Source of the DNA: Rhyacichthys aspro
Taxonomy: Eukaryota; Chordata; Actinopteri; Gobiiformes; Rhyacichthyidae
DNA length: 64,000 nt
NCBI GenBank assembly: GCA_036850595.1
Contig: CM072156.1
Span: forward strand, 4,581,441-4,645,440
Direction: 5' to 3'
Every line of letters begins with the position of its first letter. Position 1 is the stretch's first letter. A model generated the notes under the pieces. The model ran no database searches and had not been told where the DNA came from. It worked only from the letters and a program-made list of their open reading frames with translations. Positions 51,966 through 64,000 of this stretch are shown one piece after another. The translations under genes and the position numbers were made by a program.

Positions 51966-53442
51966 TTTTATTTTTTTATCCAATAGTCCAAGTCTATGCC
52001 TTTTGTTTACATAAGTTACAGTGAAACCAGTGGGATACGGCACTGATGAGGGGCCCGAGTGGTGGAACTATTAAAGGGCCGATAAGTTACTGAGAGCCTT
52101 ACTTTTTATTATCTTGTAAATGAATCATGTCGACTCTAATAGTTTGCAGCTTAATAGACTCACCTCAGTGCTACAGTATGACATAGGTCTTTCTCAACGT
52201 CTTATATTTCCCTAATTTAAAAAAACTAAAATTTAAAGCATGATTTTTTTGTGCAGTCTAACCTAACAGCTGCTGATAATGCCACACCATTGGTCTGAAC
52301 ATGCAGCAGGTCTGAAATGGCGTTAACCTGAGCAGTACCAGATGGATTTTAGTAAGTTCCAGCTGCTACACAAACTCCATTAGGTGTCCCAGTTTTACGA
52401 GTGGCATTTAGCGCAGACTCCGAGCTAAACCAACCATAACAACTCTACAATTTGATTCACAAGAACATGATTAACACATGACCTGAGATTTCCGAGAAGA
52501 CAGTCTAAATCAAATTTACAATGAGCTGATTTTCATAACCACTCAAGTTACATAAGGAAGAGGTTGTGTGTGATTTGTAGACTATAGGTCCCCCTCCTGT
52601 TTAAATGTATATGCTCCCATGTAATGCACTCTCTATTTATAAAGTAATTGGGTGCCATCCATCCACCTGCAAGGCCACATTTTACGACTGCACTTTTAAA
52701 TAACTTTCCGCTCGTTAGATGGTGTCATGTCGACTCATCTGCACTTTGGACGCGCATCTGGGACTGTAAATCCATCCACGCTTCTGTTCCTGTGAGACCT
52801 CTGCACCAAATAAATCCCCCAAGTCTCTGTGCAGTGTTTTCCTGTTTACTTTGATGGACTGTGGATGAGCGGAGCACCTGCTGAATGTAAAATGATAAGG
52901 TGGTGACGGAGAAAGTGGTGCTGGTGATTACATAAGAGCCCCTTGCAGCTAAAATAGACCGGCCGGGTATTAACATGGGGATCACTGCGGTCCGAATGTG
53001 ATACAGGCCGAGACCGGGCTCTCACCGGTTTCTAGCTCTTTCTGTGAGTTTCTGCCACGTGCTTCCTGACTGAACGGGAGCCAGAGCTGGTCACGTGTGA
53101 GAAAATGTCATATGTGAGGTATTTCTGCTTCTGTGAGAGAGAGACAGGCAAAGCTTTTGAGGCAACATGACTTTCCACTTTGAGTCAGCTGTGCAAACAC
53201 AACAGGTACATTTATAGAAAGGGAGAAGGCTGGTAGTGATTAGGACAAATGACTTTCCGCACATAGAGACTGTAAATCTTTAAGAAAGTGGTCAACATCA
53301 CTAAAAACGGTTTGTATCTTTTCTTATTTTATCTACATTTCTAAATAAAAGTATAATTTACAGATGCAGTGCAGTCAGAAAAGCACACCACCTGTGTTGC
53401 ATGTATATTCTCTCATTGTATTGATATACTTGGTTAAATCAG

Positions 53443-53790
53443 GGGTGTCAAACATACGGCCCGTGACCCAACCCCGGCCCTCCAGAGGCTAAGGTCCGGC
53501 CTGTGGGATAAATATGGAAAGAATGAAAATTAGAAGAAAGAACATACTGTAAATAAATTATTAGTCGTCTGAGGAAACAACAACAGTTTTTGTGAGGATG
53601 GGTTTGTGAACATGCATAAATACATGCTGAAAGCTTTTGCCAACATTAGCCTTTTCGGTTGTTATATAATTGCTCTTGTTTGCACTAAAACAAAAGTAAA
53701 AAAATTGAGTTATTTATAGGTTATTATGCTGTTATTTTATTGATCCGGTTCACCTCAGATCAAATCGGGCGGAAGAATGTAGTGGATATT
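53443..53790 (+). mobile_element. hAT-type DNA transposon fossil
   Basis: The sequence begins CAGGGGTGTCAAACATACGG and has CGGCCCTCCAGAGGC and GGTCCGGCCTGTGGG, the head of a very widespread vertebrate hAT family. Near the other end GATCCGGTTCACCTCAGATC matches the corresponding tail region, but the terminal inverted repeat (GTTTGACACCCCTG in intact copies) is lost. No transposase frame is visible. Confidence 0.7.
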
Positions 53791-54059
53791 ATTGGAAATG
53801 ATCAGGACATTAAGAAAAGCTTGTATTTATGCAGCACTGTAACAGATTCAGTTAGATAACCAGTTAATGGATGTAATAGGTACAGAATATCACTGTAAAA
53901 TGACTGTGTGTTTCATTTGAAAAGCGCTATATAAAACTGATGTATTATTATTCATTATTAACATTTTCAAATCGGTATTTTAAGGCTTTTTGTTGTAGAT
54001 TTATGCAGGAAAATATGACCTGACTTTTTGACTTTTTTATTATTATTTCAATGAGATTA

Positions 54060-54510
54060 GTATGACTGAACAAAATCTTTTTTACAGTGTACAGTTTAGG
54101 AGATCCAGATCACCATCTTTCATTAGTTATTTCAGCACTAAAAAACAACAACTCGGTTTCAAATGCACTGACTTCTAATGCATTTATTAACCTTTATTGC
54201 TCTTGTAGCTACTGCTGTTGTATTTTTTTGCACAGAATTAAATGCACTATGTTATATTCACTGACTTTATTACTCATTGTATTAACTTGATGCACAGACT
54301 CTTCTATTTTCTTGTTAATCTCTGAAGTACAGATCCAAACAGGTTCCTTACTCCTTAGTCCTTCATAATAACTATACTTTTGCTTCGCACACATCTATTA
54401 CTTTATTTTTTTTACTAATATTGCAGTTTTACCTAATCATTGTGACACTGCTGCTGGAATTTCCCTCAGAATCACTAAAGTATTTATCTAATCTGATCAT
54501 ATACGAATCT
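54060..54510 (+). mobile_element. LINE 3' UTR fragment
   Basis: CTGCTGCTGGAATTTCCCTC followed by AGAATCACTAAAGTATTTAT closely follows the 3' end of common fish LINEs, where it reads GGATCAATAAAGTATTTATCTATC. The upstream part (GCACT-rich, TTATTTATTGCACT-like) fits the same 3' UTR. The coding part is missing. Confidence 0.6.
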
Positions 54511-54954
54511 GGTCAAAGCTGTTTTGGTACTTTTTCATTGACCTATAGCACTTTTTATCCCAACTTCTTATTTCCTTTTACCAATCACAGTAGAGATAAA
54601 GCAGATTAAGAAGACTTTATTACTGTGCTGTAAACCTTTAACCCTCTGCTGTTGTCTGGTGCACACAAACATGTATATGACTGTATGAAGAATGTATTAT
54701 CAGACTGTGATCTACTTCGCACACAATTAACAGGTTTATTATCATTTACAGCTGGGTTCGACAATGACACATGACTCAGCAAAATACAGCCACAATGAGT
54801 CTGCACAAGTGGATTTATAATGTGTTAGGGAAAACAAAATTAAAATGAGAACATATGTACGAAAACAAAATGTAAACTGTCAAAATCCTTTTAAAATCGT
54901 CTGTAAATCTAAGTTAAATTAATTGAGAACTGTTTAAAGTCTGCATCCATCGAT

Positions 54955-55465
54955 AACTAGTTTATAGCCACTTACAATAACTTTGTCACTGTACATTGCA
55001 CAACGAAATTGGATGCAATCCAGTGGTGCTGTAAAATTAAATTAAGTACTAATAAATAAAAGTACTGTTTAAAAAGGTAAATAAAGATTCAGGTTCTAAG
55101 TTAAATACACACACACATCTGTTACATTCAGCTATTGCATGTCACCCTAAAATTGCACAAAATAAGTTAAAATATTGCGCTTAAAAGACTAAAATTATCA
55201 TTTAAGGTGACAGTGGCTCTTGTGTAAAACAGTTTTTTAATCTGTTTGTCGTTGTTTTAATTGTCCTGTGTCTTTCTAACAGTAAATGTCCGGGGTGAGA
55301 GGAGTCCCGTAAAATGTTTATTGCTTTTTTGAGGCAGTGGAAACTATAGTTCGTCCAGAGATGGGAGCGGCCGATGATCTTCTGGGCCGCGATGGTGACC
55401 TTCTGGAGCGTTTTTCTGTCTGTTACTGTGCAGCTGGAAAACCAAACACAGATACAGTACACTTA
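54955..55465 (-). mobile_element. LINE C-terminal reverse-transcriptase ORF fragment plus 3' UTR
   Basis: The minus-strand frame at 55,462-55,202 contains SCTVTDRKTLQKVTIAAQKI and DSSHPGHLLLERH, the familiar C-terminal end of the ORF of fish CR1/L2/Rex1-type non-LTR retrotransposons. Its 3' flank on the minus strand includes CAATTTCGTTGTGCAATG and GTGACAAAGTTATT, typical of the 3' UTR of such elements. It is 5'-truncated and inactive. Confidence 0.8.
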
Positions 55466-55469
55466 AACC

Positions 55470-55660
55470 AGTTAAGGTTTAACTACTTTAAACTTGTCTG
55501 AATCCAGTTTTAAGGTTTGACCAGGTTTAACTAAGCCCTTACAAATCTGATTATAACAAGTTTTAATCCAAAGATATTGTTTAAACCACCCTAAACCAAT
55601 ACAAATCCAGTTCTCATTGAGATAAATCCATTTTAAACTGGAGGAACTATATAAATCATT
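55470..55660. repeat. degenerate short-period repeat
   Basis: Words such as AATCCAGTTTTAA, ACCAGGTTTAAC and AAATCCAGTTCT recur irregularly. The block resembles a decayed minisatellite and is similar in composition to the complement of 10,140-10,490, but the period is not clear. Confidence 0.4.
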
Positions 55661-56231
55661 AAACTTTACTTCATTTTCTGGGCATTAACTATATTGCAAT
55701 CATTGTGTAACTTTACAACCTGACTTTTTATTTTATAATCTACAGTAATAAGTAGCGGTAGAAGTAGCATAAGTGTCAGTTTTAATATATTACAGGGTCA
55801 TGTCCCTCTGTCCCACGTGGAATTTACACATATGGGTTTCATTTAAGTTTATTAATGTAAGCCTTTCCATTTTAGCGTTAACTCTGAAGGTAATAAAAGC
55901 ACAAAAAGTATTCTTATTTCCTTCCAGATTGTAAAAACTTTATTTCACATCAACACAACTCTTCCTGATCCGTCTTGGCTCTGGCCACATTTGCTGCTGA
56001 TGCCAAACCATCTGCCACAAAGCAACACTGACTCATCACATGCCTACACTCTTCTGACAATTTATGATTTCTACAACCAGCCTCCTTTTCCATATCGTTT
56101 CTCTCTGAATCGTTCCAACAACAGGATTTCACTGCGTTGCTGAATCAACCCAGACCTGAGCGAGTGGGCGCGCAGTGCTGCAGATAAAAGAGCAGTCGTG
56201 GTCCATCAAATGTGTGAACTCATAACGCCTT

Positions 56232-56963
56232 TTGTTTCGAAATGCATTGATAATAAGTGTTTGTGTAGGTAGGCCTAAATGTGTGAGAATAGTCAGTGTT
56301 GTCCTGCGCTGCCAGAGACAGACAGGGACGGATCCAGTGTCCGTCCAAAGGATAAAGTATGCTTCTGCTGGTCTGGTGTCTGTTACTCATGATCACAGTG
56401 TTGCAGCTGATACCCACTTTAAACCTGTACATGTGTCTGCTTTTAGCCGCCTGTCGTCTTCTCTCTCCTCCTCTTTTTCCATGTGTGAAGAGACGAGGAC
56501 TTTCCCTGGAAACGTGTTCTGGCACGGTCCCGGTTCTGTAAAACATTCATTAATAGTTATACTCATGACTCGAGTAACTATCAGATCGAGTCATTGTGTT
56601 CTTTTGTTGTTGCTTTTACAAATACATGACATCATCTTATTGTCTGACCTGACACACCTTAAACGCAGAGGGAGTGTCAGATATTTGAGGTCATTTAGAG
56701 TTATGGCAACAGAGGATTCACCGGCATCATCTTTTTATTTTTTATTTTTGTCCTTTTTTTTGCCCTTATTTGATAGAGACAGTGAAGACAGACAGGTTAC
56801 ATTTGTGTTTAGCATGATTTTCGTCTCACGTTTTTACACACAATTGGTCTTCTATTGGCCCTTTTCTATCTACAGTGTAAAAAATAAACAGTCAAATTTA
56901 TCAGATAGGAACTTTAGAAAAGACAGAACAATATACATTGCACTTGTATATGTTTCAGAGTAA
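56232..56963 (+). other. long open frame of unknown meaning (243 codons, no ATG at its start)
   Basis: The frame is open for 243 codons in AT-rich DNA. It has no ATG until 56,481, which would give a product of about 160 residues. The translation includes a hydrophobic Phe/Leu-rich run (FYFLFLSFFLPLF) but resembles no family I know, and no flanking exon was found. It may be chance, an exon of an unrecognised transcript or an old pseudogene. Confidence 0.15.
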
Positions 56964-56969
56964 ATACCA

Positions 56970-58580
56970 TGTTTTTTATGACAATCCTGAGACTGTAAAT
57001 TTAAATGCACATAAATTAGCATTATACTGGTGATTCCCTATTAATATTTCAAAGGTCATTCAGTGTATTTACTACAGTCTTATACTATTTTGGTTTTTAC
57101 GAGTATTTACTCTTGCCATCTGATAGTATTTCATTCTAAAAATGTGATGCTAGTGGAGGGACCCACTAGGGATTTAACTTACCTCATATAATACTTTATC
57201 CTAAGTTATATTTCACAAAAGGTATATTACATGGTTAAAAAAACACAAAAACACAATCTAAATTTGCATAATTTAAAATACAATAATTACATGTGATATT
57301 GTGGCAATTTCCTATTAATTTTACCTAAATATTGCAATTTATTTGTAATTTTATTTCTGTTGGAACTGTATAACTGTTTGTGTTTTGTACTGTATTAGCT
57401 TTTATGTGTTTTTACTGTTTTTCTGTTGCCATTTGACAGTAGTCTTTCACTATTAGGGGTGACTTTTTTCAATGGAGCCTCCTAAAAACATGTGCAGAGG
57501 GACTTTAGCTCCTACCTCACACACACAAACACACATTGACTGGGACGCACATCTGCAACCATCTCCACCGGTTCTTCTTGTTAAATCTCTGTCTTTTACA
57601 TAAACTCTCCTCTCTCCACATGTGCAGACTTCAGCTGAGACCTGACATTTAGTTCTGATGTAATTTGCGGCGCTTTACTTTGTTATAAGCTTGAGGCCAG
57701 TGAAAGTATCTTGATCGCTGTGATATTTCAGGAGGACAAACACTTTCACATGACATTAATTTACCTTTTTTTTGTTGCTCAGTGTGGTTTAAGGACAGTT
57801 GAATTTCCCCACAGCTGGGTCCTTACTGACTTAAATGCATTGTTCCTGGTCTTGTTGACTTCAGTAAAACTTTCTGACTTTGTCCTTCACTTGTGAATCC
57901 AACTCTGAACCAAGAATGAAGGATTTTTGTAACACTAACCCTTGCACACGTGGAATTGGCCGCCAGATTTGTGTATCACATGACGGTCGATGATGCGCTG
58001 AGGGAAGTATCCCTTTAGCTGCAGGAGGGCGACCTACTAGAGTTTAGTCTGTTTAAGGGATGCATTCACTGTGCAGACCAACGTTTTTAAAGGAGACATG
58101 TATCTGCAGGGTATTACGTAACCTCTCAGTTGCCAGATCAGTGATAAGTACCTCCCCGGGTCAAACGAGGACAGCAGTAAAAGCTCTGTGGTATGTGAAT
58201 GTGTAGGTGAGGTGTGGCGACTGTTTGTCATAATGCACCCGGACATTTAATATAAGTGAAAGCAGAATGCCATCTATTCAATGCAGTGACATGAGCTATT
58301 GAGAGATAAAAGTGAATGTATGGCATGACTGATCAAATTACACAAATAAATGCCACACTGCTCTCAATTTAGTTCACTCCCTCAACAGCGACAGTAGTAA
58401 TGTTTACAGTCACTCCAGCTTAAACTATCATGCATCATTTTGGGTTGGATTATTGAGTTATTATTAAGTAGATTAATGTTTGTCATACTGTGTCATATAA
58501 TATTCTGACATAGTTCTTTTAAAAATGTTTCTGTGTGTGGATATGAGGGCAGGGAATCCCAATCTGTTTTGTCGTGTTGT
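56970..58580. other. gene-free interval
   Basis: AT-rich sequence with no gene recognised. Several short frames on both strands lack family resemblance or splice partners. Confidence 0.5.
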
Positions 58581-58584
58581 ATTA

Positions 58585-59010
58585 CTTAAGTCCAGTCTTA
58601 AGACTATTTTGTGATGGTCTTGAGCCCTAAAAGTCTCGGTCTTGTCTTGGTCTCAGGTGTGAAGACCAACTGAGACCAAAAAAATAAATTAAATAAATAA
58701 ATATTTGGCATATTTGTCTGTTCTTGGGACTGAATGAAAACCTTAATCCTTTTATATTCAATTTAAAATCTGCCTCTAACTCTGCTTCCTTCACCAAACA
58801 CTGACCTCCATGAGTCTGGACCTGGTCTAAGACTGGACTAACTCTGTCTCCTTCACCAAACACTAACCTCCAGGAGTCTGGACTTGGCCTGTTTAGATTT
58901 TTGTATCTATTACAGTGTGGTCTTGGTCTTGACCTGCTCTTGAGACTCATGAGTAGCTAAAAGTCTTGGTCTTATCATAGTCTCGGTCAATGCAGCCTTG
59001 ACTACAACAC
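58585..59010 (+). repeat. dispersed repeat family A, copy 4, with two 62-bp units
   Basis: The same words as at 5255-5770 occur in order, including two tandem copies of the 62-bp unit (unit starts about 58,781 and 58,843), then TATTACAGTGTGGTCTTGG and a terminal GACTACAACACTAC. The period and sequence are nearly the same as in the copy 53 kb away. Confidence 0.75.
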
Positions 59011-59109
59011 TACTATTTTTATCCAGCATTACCATTACAAACAGGAAGTGAAAAACAGCCTTGTAATGCATGATGTTAAAATTGTAAACACTATTGCTAT
59101 AAGACAGCT

Positions 59110-59530
59110 CAGTGTTTTTTGGTCATTTGATTTTGGTCACAGTAATATTTCTCTTATTTTTATGCTCTGTGCCTTCTGGCAATGTTTGTAAAAGTTTAGA
59201 GCTTTATTTGCTGCTTTATTTTGGATTAATTGTATTTTTTCTCTGTCTTCCTCTGAGGCAGTACCCCACTCCATTGGACAATAATCTAAATGAGTTAAAA
59301 CTGCATTGTGCTTTTGCAGGTTCACAAAAAGAAGAAAGAGTTGACCTAGTATTGCCCTCAGATGAATGTGCAAGAGTCCAGAGCACAGCAGGAATAGCAA
59401 TTATACCGATCACTTTCACCACGTTCTTACGACAGACGGACAGCCTTACTCGTATTTCTATCCTGGTGAGGACATTCATTGACTTGTATTCCATAACCTC
59501 TTTCCCTAAATGTAACCTCAACAACTCAGG
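59110..59530 (-). mobile_element. LINE reverse-transcriptase fragment, frameshifted
   Basis: The minus-strand frame contains LTHLDYCPMEWGTASEEDRE and IQLIQNKAANKALN, corresponding to the conserved S-H-L-D-Y-C-x-x-x-W and L-x-x-L-Q-N-R-A-A-R segment downstream of the reverse-transcriptase core of fish non-LTR retrotransposons. Neighbouring minus-strand frames hold no further clear match, so the copy is short and broken. Confidence 0.75.
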
Positions 59531-61620
59531 GACTCACAAAAACTATAGTCCTATAACCAAAATCCCAAGTTTATCATGTTTTATCAAGGTTAAAACAGGA
59601 AAGATGTCCTTATATGTAAAATTATCCTTATTTTTATGATGCTGCATTAGTCATGACTATGCTGCATGACACACGCATGTTCTGGCACCGGCTACATGCA
59701 CACGTTTGGGTCTAACACGGCTGACATGTGCAGGACGCAGCCTTATCATGTTGCATTTTAACACCATATACGGTTACGGCTCTCGTCAGGTGTCAGGCCC
59801 TTGTGTGTGTCTCCACAAACACACACACACACACTCCAGTTTGTGCATGTGTTTATGCGTGTTTACATTAGTTAGCATAGTTCAGCTGTAATAAAACAAG
59901 CGCATTCTGTGAAAAAACATATTTAGCAAGAGGCTGACAGCTACGGACGGACGTAAACACGGTGACCTGTGGCGCAAGAGAAAGGAACTGTGTCATAAAT
60001 AAGTCTGATTCAAAGAACTGGCAGAAGGAAAACATGGAGGTCGATTGAAATGAATGCCAAATCAAACTCAGATTACAAAGATCAGGTTTCATAGCATTTC
60101 TAAATAACGGATTAGTTCAGAAATCACTCAGAGGTCTTCGGTTTTGTTGTATTTGTCTCATATCTGCAGATTTAGCCTTGAATTTTACATTAAGAAAAGA
60201 ACAATAAAGGGAAAAATCACCCTAAAAAATGGTGAAAATTGATTAAATTAATGCAACACTGAAAAGGGATAAATACTGTCAATTTAATCATGTGATATTT
60301 AACAAGGCAGAGATATTTGTCGTTCTGACGCTAAAGTCAGAGCTAGAAGTTAAAAGGTAAGTCCTAAACTTCAGTTTGGTGCAATGTATCAGTATTTTAC
60401 AGAGGAACAATAGTCTGGTTTAACTTTTTCAGTAAAAGAAAAGCAGACTGCTAGACTGATATTGGGGGTGAGCGGAGTCTGAGACAGGGACCAAAATAAA
60501 TAAATAAATTAAAATAGGTAGTGCCACTTTAAAGTTTTCTTGAAATAAAATGACACAAGAAAAATCATGCATAATTTACTGGTAGTATAGTAGTAGTGGG
60601 TGAATGTGGGTTAATTAACAGTTACATTTAACTAATCATCTTAACATGCAACTAATATATTTTATAGTATTTATCCAAAATTGTAGCTGTAAAATTTGCT
60701 TTGTGTGTCACTTGTTACCTCAAATTTTTAAAGTAAGTTTTAAGTCTTCTTTTTTGTGATGCTTTAACTCTTTTTTCTGTTTCCCATAACTTCTAAATAG
60801 ATGTAGCAATTAAGTGAATCCCTGGACAGGAGTTGCCACAGTCTTCATTAACGAGAGCAGCTGCTATAAATGTGTCTTCTTCTCTGCCCAGGGGAGAGAC
60901 CATCCCCAATATCTGCACTCAATAATGGACTCAGATTTCTATTTATACCTCCTTACTGCTCTCGTCTTCTCCCTGTCACTGCCAGCTCTCATAATAATTA
61001 TAGCTGTTGGCCTGTTGTTACAAGAATAACTAAGGCCTTGGCAGACAACAGAGGATATCTGAGAGAGTGTGATTGAACTCAAAGCATGCAGTAATAATGG
61101 CATGCACTGCACTCTGGTGGTCTCTTATCTTTGTGTACTGCAGCTAGGCCTATTGCAATTTTAATTTCAAAGTAGTAAAAATGGTCATGACACCTGAACT
61201 GAGGTTTTCCATTTAGATTAGTGTAGCCATATGCTCCTATCTATATCCCATATCCCAACAACTATCTGTCTTTGTCCCATGTTTCCCTATTTAATTAATG
61301 ACACAACAAATACAGTCAACTTCAATACATTTGCTTATAAAGTTAACTCAATGCAGTCACCCTGTGAGATCTTTAGATGACTAGTACGTTACCTTGAAAT
61401 ACATTACACTGAAATATGTTACAGCGGGCTCATAATGCACACCATCAATACATTTCTTATGTTTATTGTTATTAGTCTACAGGCAAAATGAGACTTAACC
61501 ATTTGGAAATTTGGTCACCCTGGTTTAGATGCATTTAAAACATTCAAACCTTTAGGAGTTGCAGTTTAATCTGGTTTTATCTGGTTCAAAGCACATGCAC
61601 GTTTATAATCTCTAAAGTTT
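59530..61620. other. gene-free interval before ccdc112
   Basis: A CA microsatellite lies at about 59,815-59,835. Otherwise the sequence is AT-rich and without recognised exons. The frame at 60,814-61,029 has a hydrophobic C-terminal run but no recognised homology. Confidence 0.5.
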
Positions 61621-61679
61621 GTGCTGTAGTTTATATCTGTCGTAGGTGGACTATTTTCTCTAGTGGCGAATGTACACCT

Positions 61680-61693
61680 GTTGCCATGGTTAC
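61680..61693 (+). promoter_or_regulatory. RFX X-box-like site upstream of ccdc112
   Basis: GTTGCCATGGTTAC fits the X-box consensus GTNRCC-(0-3)-RGYAAC with one mismatch in the second half-site. It is 178-191 bp upstream of the ccdc112 start codon, the usual distance for RFX sites of ciliary genes. Confidence 0.55.
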
Positions 61694-61794
61694 CTCCTCC
61701 AGGTGGATTGTAGGTTTTGGTCTTGTTTTTGTGGCGTGATCCTGCTTTAGAGACTCATTCAATGCTGTAATTTGAGGTTGAACCACAATAAGCA

Positions 61795-61808
61795 GCACCA
61801 TCTGCTGG
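61795..61808 (-). promoter_or_regulatory. candidate CTCF binding site at the ccdc112 promoter
   Basis: The minus strand reads CCAGCAGATGGTGC, one mismatch from the CTCF core CCASYAGRKGGCRS. It lies about 63 bp before the ccdc112 start codon. Confidence 0.4.
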
Positions 61809-61870
61809 TCTTGTTTACTGTCTGCAGCACAAATTTCACCTTTGACTTTTGTTTATAGTTACGGTTAAAA

Positions 61871-64000
61871 ATGGCCGCCCTAGCAACCACACAAAGTGCT
61901 GATGAACAGGGCTCGGTAGCTATTAAATATGTCTAACTTTACTGCATTTGATAACGTATTAATTCACTTTGTACGGCAGATATAATGTTAAAGTAATTGA
62001 GCTTAATTACTACATTGTTTTTGGACAGACAAGCTAATGCTAATTCGGTAGCTGCCGAACCTAGCTAGCGTTAGCTGTTATCTCGGCTAGCTAAACTAAC
62101 TAGCTAACTAGTGCAGTAGTTAGGATAACGGACTAAAACGAATCGTATCAACCCCTTCCTTGAAAATATGATACCACCCAACCCTGGTTTATATTTAATA
62201 GTTGTTATAATTTTATTTCTTTATTTAGCTGGAAGAAGGGAACCAAAGTGGTGTATTCCAGCGCTGCACATCTGTATCACCCGGAACCAATCATTGTGGG
62301 GATGATAAACAGGCCAGACTGAAAGCTGCAGAGTTTCTTAGAGAAGCTGAGAAAAACAGGAGGCTGTAAGTGTGCAGCTGCTCAGTGTCCAGTGTTTCAT
62401 TTGAAAATTTAAGGTTAACTTGTCCTGATTGTCCAGAAGCGTGCCCTGACCATAGCCATTTAACTTCTATGTGTAAACTTAAACAGACACAGGAACTTTA
62501 TATATAACAGGGACCAAAATGGACAACCTGAAACAGAGAATCACCTTTTAACTTTCATAGCAGTTGGCCCATTTAACTCTCTCTAACTAAACTTGGCCTG
62601 TGATAGGAACCCAGGTATCAGAGAGTCCATAATTGGGTCAGGCCTAAGACAAACTTAACCGTAACCCAGATAAATAATGCTCAATTCTGATTTCCAAAAA
62701 CCTTTCCTTATTTAAGGCCAACAAGTCATAACTAAAATAATGGGGTGTGTTAATACAGGCTGGAAAAACAAGTGCAATACATTTTGGCTCGCTGCAGACG
62801 AAGCAGGGATATGCTTTACACAACCAGTCCACAGTCTGTCAGGCTCTGTGTAAACCCATCCCGCGTCAAACAAATCCGGGGGTCATTGTTCAAATATATC
62901 CCAAGTGTTTATCCAAACCAATGTGTGGAAACCTTTTGCACAAACATCAGGGCCTGTCAACGTTAACTCTTAAACACAGAATATAATCACCAAACAGACG
63001 CTGAATAAGATCAAGACCAACCTAAAACTATTATTTCTAAAACAGGTACCAGTATTTTTTTTTATATTTTTCTTTTCCTTTCTTTTTTACAGGATTGAAA
63101 AGTTAGAGAAAGAAAGTCCTCTCATTGTCCAGTGCCGAAAAAATGGCTGGACAGATGTGTCAGCAGAACTTGAAGAGTTTGAAAAAGTCCTGGATGGAGA
63201 AAGAAAAACAGAGGGTTGGTATTCATAATGCAATTCCCAACTAATTTCATTTAAAGAGGATGTGTGTAAATAACTATCATCTTCTGTATCTTCTTTTTTT
63301 AGAGGCCAATTTTAAAAAGCAATTAGTAAAAGTCCAGAATGGTGTGAGAAAGTTTCAGAGACAATTAACTGATGTGAAGCCAACTCCTGAGTGTAAGTAA
63401 GCTCAGATAAGATAATAAAAGCAGTCACTATAGATAGATTGAACTATTGGTTAAAATATGGCCTGTTACCTAAGATTATTATTTGTTGTGCTGCTGAATT
63501 CTACAATATATTTATTATTACAATATTAACAGGAATTCCATTTTTAATTTCTTTTCAGTGATAGAAAAGTTGAAAGAAATTATGTCTGAAGTGGAAATCT
63601 CAATTAACACCCTAAAGGAGGAGCAGCGCACAAGGTAACAACTTCTTAAGCTACTCGCAGTAATGAAAGCCTTTACAATGCAGCTACACATTTATTGATA
63701 TGGCGTATATCTGCACTGATTCCCTTTTAGCTACAAGAAGATTTAATTCATTGTTTCTAAATATTTAAATGGCTCCATCGAAAGAATTTTTTTAATCCTT
63801 TCTAAAACTACATCTATTACTCTGGGGAGCCATGGTTGGAGTTGGAATATGCTGATAAATTAACCTGACCTTGACATTCAACAATTGCGCTCCTTTTAGA
63901 TTTGAAGAACTTTTGAAGGAGGAGAGGACATACAAGCAAGAAATTACTGCTTATGAAAAAAAGATTGAAAACTGGAATCTTACTGTGAAAACAGACAGCA
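61871..64000 (+). CDS. ccdc112: CCDC112, coiled-coil centriolar satellite protein (5' part)
   Basis: CCDC112 is a coiled-coil protein of centriolar satellites linked to cilium formation. Exons are 61871-61915, 62229-62365, 63093-63214, 63303-63392, 63559-63634 and 63900 to the window edge; GT-AG sites and phases agree and give about 190 residues before the cut. The first exon reads MAALATTQSADEQGS, similar to the mammalian start MAALTT, which supports this ATG. The most diagnostic run is VRKFQRQLTDVKPTPE, then LIEKLKEIMSEVE and INTLKEEQRTRFEELLKEER, matching human CCDC112 in order. Most of the visible protein is heptad-rich coiled coil with many Glu and Lys. The C-terminal half lies outside the window. 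fem1c upstream on the same strand matches the human gene neighbourhood. Confidence 0.88.

Overview
This is nuclear DNA from a ray-finned fish, most likely a compact-genome teleost. The genes are split into short exons with GT-AG introns, the proteins are vertebrate orthologues, smad4 spans only about 5 kb, and the non-coding DNA carries CA/GT microsatellites, LINE ends and hAT-type fragments. There is no sign of prokaryotic, organellar or viral sequence. No tool or database was used: identities come from recognising protein families, and exon ends were read by hand from splice sites and reading phase.

Layout. Positions 1-21,100 hold no protein-coding gene I can support; they contain degraded repeats, a minisatellite, a tRNA-like SINE head, possible CTCF sites and possible conserved non-coding blocks. 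smad4 (+) lies at about 21,150-27,080 with a non-coding first exon and nine coding exons. mex3c (-) has its coding exons at 34,773-31,113 and is tail-to-tail with smad4. tmed7 (+, 35,793-36,762) is head-to-head with mex3c across a promoter region of about 0.5 kb. fem1c (+, 38,969-43,887) follows with a 1.4 kb 3' UTR. Positions 45,300-61,600 are again gene-free, with DNA-transposon and LINE remnants. ccdc112 (+) begins at 61,871 and runs off the right edge.

Functions. The five genes are unrelated housekeeping or regulatory genes, not an operon-like system: a TGF-beta/BMP co-Smad, a KH/RING RNA-binding ubiquitin ligase, a p24 cargo receptor of the early secretory pathway, the substrate receptor of a CUL2 ubiquitin ligase, and a centriolar-satellite coiled-coil protein. 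In human, SMAD4 and MEX3C lie at 18q21 and TMED7, FEM1C and CCDC112 at 5q22; their linkage here fits an ancestral vertebrate linkage group that is also kept on the chicken Z.

I found no undescribed multi-gene system. The points most worth checking are an intron in mex3c that splits the GXXG loop of KH2 at the same residue and phase as the intron in KH1, a shortened smad4 linker, an RFX X-box-like site before ccdc112, a UPRE/E-box pair before tmed7, and a dispersed repeat family with a 62-bp internal tandem unit.
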